A stretch of DNA of 64,000 nt from Bifidobacterium moukalabense DSM 27321 (GTDB taxonomy: Bacteria > Actinomycetota > Actinomycetes > Actinomycetales > Bifidobacteriaceae), in NCBI RefSeq assembly GCF_000522505.1, contig NZ_AZMV01000007.1:620001-684000 (forward strand), in the 5' to 3' direction. Shown in pieces: positions 45,560-56,394 of the stretch. The first letter of the stretch is position 1; every line of letters begins with the position of its first letter. The notes under the pieces were generated by a model. That model had not been told where the DNA came from. It saw only the letters and a list, made by a program, of their open reading frames with translations, and did no database searches. A program made the translations under genes and the position numbers.

Positions 45560-47020
45560 ATGGATCAGATTCGACTGACGGGAATCCGCGCGGCGGGCAG
45601 GCATGGCGTGCTCGACTTCGAGTATGAACGCGCACAGACCTTCGTGGTGGACGCCACGCTATCCCTTGATTTGGCTCCCGCAGGCCATTCCGACACCCTC
45701 GACGACACCGTGGACTATGGTGCCATCGCCAAGGGCATCGTGGCCATCATCGAAGGTGAGCATGTCGATCTGATCGAGAGACTGGCGGCCCGCATCGCCG
45801 ACATGATTCTGCGATACCCCGCCGTGCAACGTACGCAGGTTACCGTGCACAAGCCGAATGCGCCGATCGTCGTGCCGTTCGACGATGTCAGCGTCACCGT
45901 GGAACGCTCCCGCGAAACGGCTCGTCCCGAAACCACTGACACGCATCATGCCGTCATCGCCATCGGAGGCAATCAAGGCGATGTGGTTTCCACGCTGCGT
46001 GATGCGGTGCGTTGCATCGACGGACTCGCGTCCACGCAGGTCACCGGCATCTCACCGCTGTATCGCACCGACGCATGGGGCATGCCGGCGGGCACGCCCG
46101 ACTTCTACAATGCGGTCGTCTCCGTCAACACCAGACTGTCCGCACCCGAACTATTGGCGGGATTGCAGCGGATCGAGGCCTCCCATGGCCGTGTGCGCAC
46201 CGACCATTGGACTTCGCGCACGCTCGACCTTGACATCATCGACTTCGATGGCACCGTCAGCGACGATCCGGATCTGACGTTGCCGCATCCACGCGCATGG
46301 CAACGCGCCTTTGTGCTCGGTCCTTGGCTGGCGTTGGACCCCGACGCCGAGCTGGTCGGTGATCATGCCGGCTCCGTGGCGCAGTTGCTGTTCGAATCCT
46401 CCGACCGGGAACATATCAGCGAACTCGCCGAGGATTGGATGGTCGCCGACGGCACTGATCCGTCTTCCGTCGCCGCCTCCCACGGTCGGGAACCGGCTTC
46501 GCAACAGGGCGGAGGCGACCAACGGCAACTCGAATCCCCAGTGCGATCGCGCCGAGCCGTGATCTCCATGGACAGCCCTTCCACCGACGCCGAACGGCAG
46601 TTCCGCAAGGCGATCGTGTCGATTGACGGCATACCCGGTAATCAGGTGGAGGGCATTTCGCCGCTTTACCATGTCAGCCAGCTCGACGGCAAACCCGACA
46701 ACATGGCCGCCGTCATGCAGATTTCCACACGAATGGGTGCGCCCGAACTGATTGCCGTGCTCGGTTCCATCGAGGTATCGGTCGGTGGCGGCCTCGATCT
46801 CGATCTGGTTGATATGGAGGGCGTCGTCTGCGACGAACCGAATTGCAAGGTGCCGTGGCCCACCGCCGGCAGCCGTGCGGCCGTACTCGCGCCATGGCTC
46901 GACATGGACCCGGATGCCCGGCTCGGAAAGGATCCAGTATCGTTCCTGCTGGCTATGGCCCCGGATGCATCACGGGTCGGTCTGCTTACCGACAACTGGA
47001 TTATTGGAGATACGCTATGA
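45560..47020 (+). CDS. folK: FolB-FolK fusion with an extra, decayed FolK domain
   Basis: 486 residues in three parts. Residues 1-118 are dihydroneopterin aldolase (GRHGVLDFEYERAQTF; EGEHVDLIERLAARIADMIL). Residues 130-300 are a complete HPPK/FolK: AVIAIGGNQGD, RTDAWGMPAGTPDFYNAV, HWTSRTLDLDIIDFDG (Asp223, Asp225) and LPHPRAWQRAFVLGPW. Residues 332-484 repeat the FolK layout (RRAVISMDSP, VEGISPLYHVSQLDG, MGAPELIAVLGSIE, LDLDLVDMEG, AAVLAPWLDMDPDA) but lack the Gly-rich GGNQGD loop, the Arg/Trp catalytic loop and the HPR motif; only the Asp pair (413, 415) stays. ATG 45560 follows AAAGG; an in-frame ATG at 45509 inside folP is less likely. ATGA overlap with the next gene. Confidence 0.9.
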   Translation: MDQIRLTGIRAAGRHGVLDFEYERAQTFVVDATLSLDLAPAGHSDTLDDTVDYGAIAKGIVAIIEGEHVDLIERLAARIADMILRYPAVQRTQVTVHKPNAPIVVPFDDVSVTVERSRETARPETTDTHHAVIAIGGNQGDVVSTLRDAVRCIDGLASTQVTGISPLYRTDAWGMPAGTPDFYNAVVSVNTRLSAPELLAGLQRIEASHGRVRTDHWTSRTLDLDIIDFDGTVSDDPDLTLPHPRAWQRAFVLGPWLALDPDAELVGDHAGSVAQLLFESSDREHISELAEDWMVADGTDPSSVAASHGREPASQQGGGDQRQLESPVRSRRAVISMDSPSTDAERQFRKAIVSIDGIPGNQVEGISPLYHVSQLDGKPDNMAAVMQISTRMGAPELIAVLGSIEVSVGGGLDLDLVDMEGVVCDEPNCKVPWPTAGSRAAVLAPWLDMDPDARLGKDPVSFLLAMAPDASRVGLLTDNWIIGDTL

Positions 47021-47598
47021 AAGTACGTCGCACCCCTTGGTGGCATTACGTTCTGGCCTTGATACTCGGCCTGCTTGCCGGGCTTGGCATGGCGAAATAC
47101 GGTGAGATCTCCGGACTGCCGTTGATCGGCGCGCCGTGGGTGGTGTCGGTGGTGCTGATCGCATTGGGCATCATGGTGCTGATCCTTGCGCTGCAGGTGC
47201 ACAGGTACACCACGAAGGATCCGGTCAAGCGTGCGCAACTAAAACCGCTCGATCCGCAGAAGGCGTTCGGCACGCTGGTGTCATGCAAGGCCATGGGATT
47301 GGCGGGAGCGGCATTGGCCGGTTGGTATGGAGGGCAGATTCTGGCGAGTCTGCCGCATATGGAGGCGGAATTCTACCGTCAGGCAGTCATCGAATGCGCG
47401 GTGGCGGCGGTGGCCTGCCTGATCGACATGATCATCGGCATCGTGGGGGAGTGGCTGTGCCAGCTGCCGCCTATCGACGGCCCCGAAAACCCCAAGGTGA
47501 AGGAGGCCTCCCAACGCCAGCGCTATGCGGCCGCCGCCACCAAGTCCTCCCACATCCAATCCTCCCTTCGCCGGGCACCCCGTAACTCCTCCCTCTGA
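47017..47598 (+). CDS. DUF3180 family membrane protein
   Basis: 193 residues, four hydrophobic segments (HYVLALILGLLAGLGMAKYG; WVVSVVLIALGIMVLILALQ; and a later pair). DUF3180 proteins follow folK in many actinobacteria; function unknown. The C-terminal 20 residues are basic and Ser-rich. Last gene of the operon; a short GC-rich hairpin (CCTCCC/GGGAGG, 47588-47606) overlaps the stop codon and may end transcription. Confidence 0.82.
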   Translation: MKVRRTPWWHYVLALILGLLAGLGMAKYGEISGLPLIGAPWVVSVVLIALGIMVLILALQVHRYTTKDPVKRAQLKPLDPQKAFGTLVSCKAMGLAGAALAGWYGGQILASLPHMEAEFYRQAVIECAVAAVACLIDMIIGIVGEWLCQLPPIDGPENPKVKEASQRQRYAAAATKSSHIQSSLRRAPRNSSL

Positions 47599-47635
47599 CG
47601 GGGAGGCGGGAACCTCGAAAAGAGGAATTCACAAC

Positions 47636-48547
47636 CTACCGCAGATCCTCTTTTGGCACGCGAATCATGGCCTCCTGCGCCATGCACGCCACCAACGTGC
47701 CATCCTGCGTATATACTTTCGCCTGACCCAGGCCCCGGCCATGCGCGGCGGTCGGCGTATCCTGCACGTACAGATGCCACTGGTTGATATCGATGTCGCG
47801 ATACCACCACATCGAATGATCGATCGAGGCAAACGAGATGCCAGGAGTGGAAATACTCAATCCCGCACGGCGCAGCACGGGCTCCAACATGACCTGATCG
47901 CAGCCCATCGCCAGCATCGCGCGGTGCATGACCTGCGGCACCTCCACTTCGCCGTCCGCCTTCATCCACACCATCTGCTTGCCGGAATCCCTGCTGGCGC
48001 TCTTCGTATCGGCACCCAGCATAATGGTCTGCGTAACGTGACGAATGTCGAACGGCGACTTCTGCGCGTAATACTTGGCATACGACGATTGGTCCGCATA
48101 CGGTTCCATGATCTCCTTCGCGCTCATCAGTGTTTCCGGATCCGGTACGTTCTCAGGCATCGGATCGGCGAACTCGATGCCCTCCTGGCCATGTTCCTGA
48201 AAACTGGCGATGGCGGTCAGAATCGAACCCTGCGCCTGCGTGACGTTCACGCGGCGTGCCGAGAAGGAACGGCCATCGCGCAGGTTTTCCACGTCGAATA
48301 GCAGATCCTGGCGAATATCGCCGGCCGAAATGAAGTAGCCATGAATCGAATTGGGCAGTCGCGACGGGTTCACCGTCTTCGATGCGGCGATCAGCGACTG
48401 CGCGATCACCTGCCCGCCGTAGACGCGGCCGGTGGGGAAGTACAGGCTTTCGCCGTTCACATACGTATGATCGCGGTAGGTGGAAGGCGCACCCAGCTTG
48501 AGCACTTTCGTCAGTCGCTGTAACGGTGTGACTTCTGGCTGTGTCAT
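47636..48547 (-). CDS. tesB: Acyl-CoA thioesterase II
   Basis: 303 residues with a double hot-dog fold. GRVYGGQVIAQSLIAA in the first half and SIDHSMWWYRDIDINQWHLY with the catalytic Asp/Thr/Gln region in the second match TesB. It releases fatty acids from acyl-CoA. The ATG at 48547 follows GAGG. Confidence 0.9.
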   Translation of the reverse strand: MTQPEVTPLQRLTKVLKLGAPSTYRDHTYVNGESLYFPTGRVYGGQVIAQSLIAASKTVNPSRLPNSIHGYFISAGDIRQDLLFDVENLRDGRSFSARRVNVTQAQGSILTAIASFQEHGQEGIEFADPMPENVPDPETLMSAKEIMEPYADQSSYAKYYAQKSPFDIRHVTQTIMLGADTKSASRDSGKQMVWMKADGEVEVPQVMHRAMLAMGCDQVMLEPVLRRAGLSISTPGISFASIDHSMWWYRDIDINQWHLYVQDTPTAAHGRGLGQAKVYTQDGTLVACMAQEAMIRVPKEDLR

Positions 48548-48694
48548 GAAGGGCCTCGATTCTGGTTCTGTTATGGTGCGAAACGTGCTTTCAATGCCTT
48601 CGAGTGTACGCAGAAGCGGTAAATTTCGCCGGATTGTTTTGTAACGACTGCGTGAGAAGAGTGAACGGCAGGTAATCGGCAAACGATGGAATAC

Positions 48695-48737
48695 CAGCAA
48701 AGCACCACCCCTCGTAACGAGGAATGGTGCTTTGCTG
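48695..48737 (-). terminator. Terminator of ettA
   Basis: CAGCAAAGCACCA (48695-48707) pairs with TGGTGCTTTGCTG (48725-48737), with an inner CCTCGTAACGAGG stem. It lies 40 bp past the ettA stop. Confidence 0.78.
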
Positions 48738-48777
48738 AAATCTGCGCTTAACGCTGAAAACCGTGCGGACGGTGCGA

Positions 48778-50454
<1,677 letters not shown>

Positions 50455-50640
50455 TGTTGTGTTCCATCCTTAAGAAACGTTGGAATTCCAGCGTGTTGCA
50501 TGAATGGGTCAACGGAAATCCCGCGTTCGGATCCCGGACCGTGCCTCACGCAAAGTACCGCCCACGATTATCCCATATCCCGTCTACACGCGGAGCGCCA
50601 ATGGTGTTTTTTATGGGCCCGTGGTTGGATGGAACCTCGG

Positions 50641-51564
50641 TCAGGCGGTCAGCGGGCCGAACAGGCGTTCGTGCAGCGCCGGGCGCATCACCTTGTCGAA
50701 ATCGCCGGATTCCGGGCATTGCACGGCGACGACCAGCCCCTGCTTCGGCAGCACGGTCGTAATCTGGCCGTACGCGCCATCCGCACGGTACGCGCCCTTG
50801 TACGGCGACATCCAGAACTGATAGCCGTAGCCGCATGTCCAGATGTTGTCATGCGGCGTCTTGATCTGCCTGCTCGATGCGGCATCCACCCACGCCTCGC
50901 TCACGATGCGCGTGCCGTGCCATGTGCCGCCGTTCAGGTAGACCTGTCCGAGTTTGAGCATGTCGGCCAGCGTCATGAACATGCCCGCGCCGGCGGTGGG
51001 ATGCCCCTGCGGGTCGCACTCCCAAATCGGCCACCCCTGCTCGAGACGAGAGAAGATCGTGCGGTACAGGTACTCGCCAAGACGCTCGCCACAGGCATGC
51101 TCAAGCATGCGGCCCGCCAGATACGAGTCGGCGGATGAATAGCAGAACGCACTGCCCGGTGCCGCCTCGATTCGACGTGAGAACATGTATCGCAGATGAT
51201 CCGGCGCTCCAACGCCGCTACGGCGGTCGGGGCTCATCAGATACGCATGGTTGAAGCCGCTCGACATGGTCAGCAGGTGGCGCAGCGTGACGTGCCCCAA
51301 CTCCGGTTGCGCATCGGCCGGCACATATTCGGGGAATGCGTCGACCAACCTGCTGTCAAGGCTCAGCACCCCTTCCTCGACGGCGATGCCGATGGCCGTC
51401 GACACGTAGCTTTTCGTATGCGAGTAGATGTTGCGGCTTTGGTCGGGTACGAAATGCCTTTCGGCGATGATGCGCTCGCCGTCCGCCAATGCGACGGCCT
51501 CGATCGGCAGGTCGTCGCGTTCGACAAGGTTCACGAAATCGTTGAAGACGGTGACGGCGTCCAT
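50641..51564 (-). CDS. Serine hydrolase of the beta-lactamase/class C family
   Basis: 307 residues without a signal peptide. SHTK (S-x-x-K) gives the nucleophile, YSSAD replaces the usual Y-x-N, and DGAYGQITTVLPKQGLVVAV resembles the third motif of class C-type serine hydrolases (esterase or amidase rather than true antibiotic-inactivating beta-lactamase). Substrate unknown. AAGGAG places the start at ATG 51564. Confidence 0.82.
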   Translation of the reverse strand: MDAVTVFNDFVNLVERDDLPIEAVALADGERIIAERHFVPDQSRNIYSHTKSYVSTAIGIAVEEGVLSLDSRLVDAFPEYVPADAQPELGHVTLRHLLTMSSGFNHAYLMSPDRRSGVGAPDHLRYMFSRRIEAAPGSAFCYSSADSYLAGRMLEHACGERLGEYLYRTIFSRLEQGWPIWECDPQGHPTAGAGMFMTLADMLKLGQVYLNGGTWHGTRIVSEAWVDAASSRQIKTPHDNIWTCGYGYQFWMSPYKGAYRADGAYGQITTVLPKQGLVVAVQCPESGDFDKVMRPALHERLFGPLTA

Positions 51565-51714
51565 AAGAATCTCCTTTGATATCACGAATGGATCATACGG
51601 ATGATTGTAATAATGTCAAACGATTTTCAGTAGCGCCGAAACGGAATCGACGCAGAGGGCGCCGGATGACGGCCTCCTGCGCAGCGGTCGTCTCCACGCC
51701 GCATATTCGCCCTG

Positions 51715-53064
51715 CTATGAAGATGGTCCCGTCACGACGCGGCCGGCGGTAGGAATCGTAATGCGGAACGAGCCGATGGAATTGTCGATGCGCACCGGTG
51801 GGCGATGCTCATTGCGCAGTATGGCCTCGATCTGCTCGTATCCGGTACCGTCGTCGCTGAGCGTGGCGCTACCGGCGAGCGTAGTGGCACGCAGCAGCGA
51901 GAACAGGAACGGATTGCGGGTCGAGGTGGAGATCGGTCGCTTCAGCGTGCGGCTGGTCACGGCACCGAACAGGCCTCCCGGATTCGTGATTTCGATGCGG
52001 TCGGTGAACACGTCGACGTGCACGGGCGTGCCGAGGGAATCGGCTGAGTAGTCACGGTGAACCAGCGCGTTTGCTACGGTTTCACGCAATATGGCCGCGG
52101 AATAAGGCGCGCTTGCGGTTATGGATGAAGACGCGGCTCCGTCATGGGCCGCGCCTCCGCGCGTCCACCGCATGACCGCATCGACCGCATCCTCCACCAT
52201 GGCGGGAATCGTGCCGACGAAGGTTTCGCAGTGAATCAGCCGCTTGCCCGAAGCGAACACCTCATCGCGTGAGATGCCCGGAAACATGGCCGCGGTGACA
52301 TTCAACCGCGGAAAGAACTTCTGCGGGTAGTTGCCGAATGCCAGAAGTCCCGCCAACGTGGGGCACAGGCCCGCCAGGGCGTTGGCGCTTTTGCCCTTGC
52401 GGCGGGCGGTCCGGCCGGCGGAGTCCGTGGGCGGCTTCGCCCTCAGCACGCGTAGGTCGAGCAGCATGTCGATGTCTTCCCGCCCCTCGAATGCGCGCGG
52501 ATGCTTTCTGCGCTCGCTGGCGAGCAGCGCTTCGGTCAGCTTGGGATTCAGGTCTTCGGCTATGGCGCCGTCGACGATTGCGATATCGTTTTCCGGCTGG
52601 TGCTGCTCTTCGAGAAGCCGATCGACCTCATAGGCCGTCAGGTGGCGGTCGCCGTCGCCGGTGCGGATGTAGGAACCGTTATAGGGGCCTGCTTCCGTGT
52701 AATAGCAAGGTTTTTCGCGTGGCAGCATCTCATCGACCACGGCGAATACGAGATTCGTGCCTTCGAACGGGCAGGTCACGACCACCGGGCGCACCACGGG
52801 CGTAAGCTTCTCGCAGGCCTGGCTCAGCGACTCCTGCATGGAGCGCGCGTTGAATCCCTCGACCGGCGTGAAGCCGTTCTTCTCGCTCAATCCCAGAATG
52901 ATGTACCCGCCGCTGCCGTTGGAGAACGCGGACAACGTGTCGGTGATGGTGGTGCTGATCCTGCGGGCGCACTCCTTGACCTCGCACTGTTGGGTGTCAT
53001 TGCCGATGGCACGCATGAGCTCGATGAGCTCGACCATTTTGGCCGTATAGTCGTCGTTGTCCAT
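51715..53064 (-). CDS. AlbA_2 (Schlafen-like) domain transcriptional regulator
   Basis: 449 residues. The N-terminal AlbA_2 domain has QCEVKECARRI and SAFSNGSGGYIILGLSEKNGF; the C-terminal part carries a GHKL-type ATP-binding fold (ILRETVANALVHRDYS, DRIEITNPGGL). This is the ATP-dependent DNA-binding regulator often called RecG-like in error. Role unknown; it is divergent from the amidohydrolase gene, with 217 bp between them, and could control it. Confidence 0.82.
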   Translation of the reverse strand: MDNDDYTAKMVELIELMRAIGNDTQQCEVKECARRISTTITDTLSAFSNGSGGYIILGLSEKNGFTPVEGFNARSMQESLSQACEKLTPVVRPVVVTCPFEGTNLVFAVVDEMLPREKPCYYTEAGPYNGSYIRTGDGDRHLTAYEVDRLLEEQHQPENDIAIVDGAIAEDLNPKLTEALLASERRKHPRAFEGREDIDMLLDLRVLRAKPPTDSAGRTARRKGKSANALAGLCPTLAGLLAFGNYPQKFFPRLNVTAAMFPGISRDEVFASGKRLIHCETFVGTIPAMVEDAVDAVMRWTRGGAAHDGAASSSITASAPYSAAILRETVANALVHRDYSADSLGTPVHVDVFTDRIEITNPGGLFGAVTSRTLKRPISTSTRNPFLFSLLRATTLAGSATLSDDGTGYEQIEAILRNEHRPPVRIDNSIGSFRITIPTAGRVVTGPSS

Positions 53065-53281
53065 AAGTCTCGCCGCCTTGTCGGGAATACTGTGTTCAGC
53101 CTACATGGTTTTGTGCGGCGACTCGATGCCCCTCGCGCCGGTGGTGGATTCCGTGCCATCGGCCTGCGGCCGACATCGTGGAGCCGCGGAGAGGCACAAG
53201 GCTGAGATGAAACAGGACTTTTCGAATTCCGTCAGGCTAAGGTATGCGATGGGAATATTGATGTGCTCCAAGGAAAGACTC

Positions 53282-54790
53282 ATGAGTGAATCATTGCGCA
53301 TACGGAACGTCCGTTGCATCGGGTCGGCCGACCCGGTCGATATCGTTATCCGGAATCATGCGATTGACGGAATCCTGCCTGCATGGATGAAGCCGTTCGA
53401 AGGCGAGACGATCGATGCCGACGGATCGTGGGTCATTCCCGGCCTGTGGGACTGCCACACGCATTTCACCCAGTGGTCGTATACGTTGGGGCGACTCGAT
53501 CTGATCGATGCCCGCAGCGCCGATGAAGCGCTCGGCATGCTCCGCAAGCATTTGGATGAACGCCGTGCGGCCGGCGCGCTCGACCCGGGTCGGTATGTCG
53601 TCGGCATGCGGTTCCGCCACTCGCTCTGGGCCGACGATGCACAGCCTACGCTGGCTGCGATCGATGCGGTGACGGACGACCAGCCCGTGGCATTGTCAAG
53701 TGCCGATATGCACTGCGGCTGGGTGAATTCCGCGGCCGCCCGCATGCTGGGCGTGCATGTCGGCGAATCCGGCTTGGTCGGAGAACTGGAATGGTTCGAC
53801 GCCTACTGCAAACTCGACAAGGGTCCCGGCGCCGACGAAGAGCTCATGCGACTGCTACGCAACGCCGAACATGACGCGGCCGGCAAGGGCGTGGTCGGGG
53901 TGCGTGACTACGAGATGGCGGAGAACATCGACGCATGGATCGGCCGTTTCGGCAAGGGGCTTGACGGCCTGCGCATTCAGGCCGGCGTATATCCGGAACG
54001 ACTTCGGCAGGCCATCGACGACGGCTGGCATACCGGCGACGAGCTTCCCGGAAGCCACGGCCTGGGGCACGTCGGTGCGATGAAGATGATTTCGGATGGC
54101 TCGCTCAACACCCGTTCCGCCTACTGCTCGACACCATATTCGGGCGTCACTCCCGAAACGTACGGAACGCTCAGCTATACGTCCGAGCAGATCGAATCGT
54201 ACATGCGCCTTGCCACCGAGCACGGTTTCGACATCGCCTGCCATGCCATCGGCGACGAGGCGAACACCATCGTGCTCGACTGCGCCGAACACACCCATGC
54301 GCGGGGCTCCATCGAACACGCCCAAATGCTGAAGGAACGCGATATTCCGAGGCTGGCCCGGCTCGGTCTGGCCGCCAGCATCCAACCCCAGCACGCCATG
54401 GACGACCGTGATGTGATTACACGGTTCTGGGGCGATCCGGCCGGCATCCCGTATGCATTCAACGCATTGCACAAGACCGGCACAAGGCTGCTCATGGGCT
54501 CGGACGCGCCCGTGGCCCCGCTCGACCCCTGGATGGCCGTTTCCGCGGCGGTGTTCGGCACGGAAGACTCAGCACGCGAACCGTTCCAGCCGGAACAATG
54601 CCTTGATTTCGAGACGGCCCTGGCGTCATCCACGTCGACAGGCCGCTCGACCCTGCAGGTCGGCGACGTCGCCGACCTGGTGCTGTTGGACCGTGACCCA
54701 AGCGCCATCGACTCCCCGGAGGCCATGCGAGCCATGCCCGATCATGTGATGGCCACCATGCTGGACGGCCGTTGGACCTATCGACGCTGA
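53282..54790 (+). CDS. Amidohydrolase of the YtcJ type
   Basis: 502 residues. Metal-binding DCHTHF follows the N-terminal beta sandwich; later ligands are in CHAIGD and EHAQ, and MGSDAPVAPLDPW carries the catalytic Asp. These are secondary-metabolite or N-acyl-amino-acid hydrolases of the amidohydrolase superfamily; substrate unknown. AAGGAAAG places the start at ATG 53282. Confidence 0.88.
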   Translation: MSESLRIRNVRCIGSADPVDIVIRNHAIDGILPAWMKPFEGETIDADGSWVIPGLWDCHTHFTQWSYTLGRLDLIDARSADEALGMLRKHLDERRAAGALDPGRYVVGMRFRHSLWADDAQPTLAAIDAVTDDQPVALSSADMHCGWVNSAAARMLGVHVGESGLVGELEWFDAYCKLDKGPGADEELMRLLRNAEHDAAGKGVVGVRDYEMAENIDAWIGRFGKGLDGLRIQAGVYPERLRQAIDDGWHTGDELPGSHGLGHVGAMKMISDGSLNTRSAYCSTPYSGVTPETYGTLSYTSEQIESYMRLATEHGFDIACHAIGDEANTIVLDCAEHTHARGSIEHAQMLKERDIPRLARLGLAASIQPQHAMDDRDVITRFWGDPAGIPYAFNALHKTGTRLLMGSDAPVAPLDPWMAVSAAVFGTEDSAREPFQPEQCLDFETALASSTSTGRSTLQVGDVADLVLLDRDPSAIDSPEAMRAMPDHVMATMLDGRWTYRR

Positions 54791-54813
54791 CCGACCGATA
54801 GGGAACCGACAAA

Positions 54814-54854
54814 GCAAGGTCGCGGAGCGAAGGCGATTCGTTCCGCGACCTTGC
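54814..54854. terminator. Bidirectional terminator between amidohydrolase and metY
   Basis: GCAAGGTCGCGGAGCGAA (54814-54831) pairs with 54837-54854 with one mismatch. Confidence 0.75.
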
Positions 54855-54890
54855 AGCAGGACTTGAAGATTCGCCGTTCGCCGTTGCGCG

Positions 54891-56171
54891 TTACCGCACG
54901 GCGGCGAGGGCCTGATCGAGATCGGCGATGATGTCGGCCGCGTTTTCGATGCCGCAGCTCAGACGCACCAGATCGATGCCCACACCGGCCTCTTCAAGCT
55001 GCTCCTCGGAGAGCTGGCGATGCGTGGTGCCCGCCGGGTACAGCGTGCAGCTGCGCGCATCGGCCACATGCGTGGCGATCGACACCATCTTCAGATGGTC
55101 GAGGAATGCGGAGACCTTCTCACGCCCGCCCGGCACGCCGAAGGAAATCACGCCGCAGGTGCCGTTCGGCATGTACTTCTCGGCCAGTGCATGGTATCTG
55201 TCGCCTTCGAGACCCGGGTAGCTTACCCAGCTGACGCGAGGATCGGCGTCCAGCCACTGGGCTACGGCCAGCGCGTTGGCGCAATGACGCTCCATACGCA
55301 CACCCAATGATTCCATGTGCATGCCCATGATCCACGAGTTGATCGGTGCCGGCGTGGACCCGAAATCACGCATGAGCTGTGCGGTGGCCTTGGTGATGTA
55401 GGCCGCCTTGCCGAATTCGGTGGCATAGGTCACGCCATGGTAGGACTCGTCCGGCGTGGTCAGTCCCGGGAACTTCTCCGCATGGGCCATCCAATCGAAA
55501 TTGCCGGAATCCACGATCGCACCGCCCACGCAGGAGCCGTGGCCATCCATGTACTTGGTGGTGGCATGGGTCACGATGTCCACGCCGTATTCGAACGGGC
55601 GGCAGTTGATCGGCGTCGGGAAGGTGTTGTCGACGATCAGCGGCACGCCATGACGGTGTGCGGCGCTCGCGAACTTCTCGAAGTCCAATACGATGAGCGC
55701 CGGATTGGAGATGGATTCGCCGAACACGGCCTTAGTGTTCGGCTGGAATGCCGCCTCGAGCTCTTCCTCGGTGCAGTCGGGACTCACGAAGGTGCACTCG
55801 ATACCCATCTTGCGCATGGTCACGTTGATGAGATTGAACGTGCCGCCGTAGATTGCGGAGGAGGCTACGATGTGGTCGCCGTTGTTGCAGATGTTGAACA
55901 GTGCGAAGAAATTCGCCGCCTGCCCGGATGAGGTCAGCATCGCTGCCGCGCCGCCTTCCATCTCGCAGATTTTCGCGGCGACGGTGTCGTTGGTCGGATT
56001 CTGCAGGCGAGTGTAGAAGTAGCCGGATTCGGATAGGTCGAACAGGCGGCTCATCTGTTCGCTGGACTGGTATTTGAAGGTCGTCGCCTGAATGATCGGG
56101 GGAGTGCGGGATTCGCCGTTGCCCGGCTGATAGCCTCCCTGTACACAGATGGTGTCGACGTTTTCGCTCAT
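54891..56171 (-). CDS. metY: O-acetylhomoserine sulfhydrylase (PLP-dependent)
   Basis: 426 residues, Cys/Met-metabolism PLP family. AMLTSSGQAANFF, VDNTFPTP and HATTKYMDGHGSCVGG with the PLP-binding Lys identify it. It makes homocysteine (or cysteine) from O-acetylhomoserine/O-acetylserine and sulfide. AAGGAG places the start at ATG 56171. No SAM or T-box riboswitch fold is seen upstream, and the xylA promoter shares the intergenic space. Confidence 0.92.
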   Translation of the reverse strand: MSENVDTICVQGGYQPGNGESRTPPIIQATTFKYQSSEQMSRLFDLSESGYFYTRLQNPTNDTVAAKICEMEGGAAAMLTSSGQAANFFALFNICNNGDHIVASSAIYGGTFNLINVTMRKMGIECTFVSPDCTEEELEAAFQPNTKAVFGESISNPALIVLDFEKFASAAHRHGVPLIVDNTFPTPINCRPFEYGVDIVTHATTKYMDGHGSCVGGAIVDSGNFDWMAHAEKFPGLTTPDESYHGVTYATEFGKAAYITKATAQLMRDFGSTPAPINSWIMGMHMESLGVRMERHCANALAVAQWLDADPRVSWVSYPGLEGDRYHALAEKYMPNGTCGVISFGVPGGREKVSAFLDHLKMVSIATHVADARSCTLYPAGTTHRQLSEEQLEEAGVGIDLVRLSCGIENAADIIADLDQALAAVR

Positions 56172-56255
56172 GGTATCAACTCCTTCACGCAGCTTTGCAT
56201 TGTCTGTGGTGCACACAAAACATGGGCAACTCTATCATCATGCCGGCATTCGGCT

Positions 56256-56319
56256 GTTTCCCAACGGAAACGCCGAATAGTTCAACGAATTGACAAACTT
56301 AGGAAGATGAATTTATTAT
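56256..56319 (+). promoter_or_regulatory. xylA promoter with upstream inverted repeat
   Basis: TTGACA (56290-56295), 18 bp, TATTAT (56314-56319) is a near-consensus promoter. GTTTCC-CAAC-GGAAAC (56256-56271), flanked by CGGC/GCCG, is an inverted repeat upstream of the -35 box and may bind a sugar regulator. It differs from the CGAAA-N-TTTCG sites of the neighbouring locus. Confidence 0.65.
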
Positions 56320-56394
56320 GTACATCAAGACGGGCGGAAGTCCGCCGGAAAGAATGCTTTACCAAAGTAAAACCAAACAGCAAAGGAGCACCCC

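Noticed and set aside
51715..53064. RecG helicase
   Set aside because: The AlbA_2 domain with a C-terminal GHKL-type fold and no helicase motifs fits the regulator family that is often mislabelled RecG-like.
56172..56394. SAM or T-box riboswitch before metY
   Set aside because: No conserved core of either class was found in the minus-strand leader; only a short TGTGGTGCACACA stretch of imperfect symmetry.
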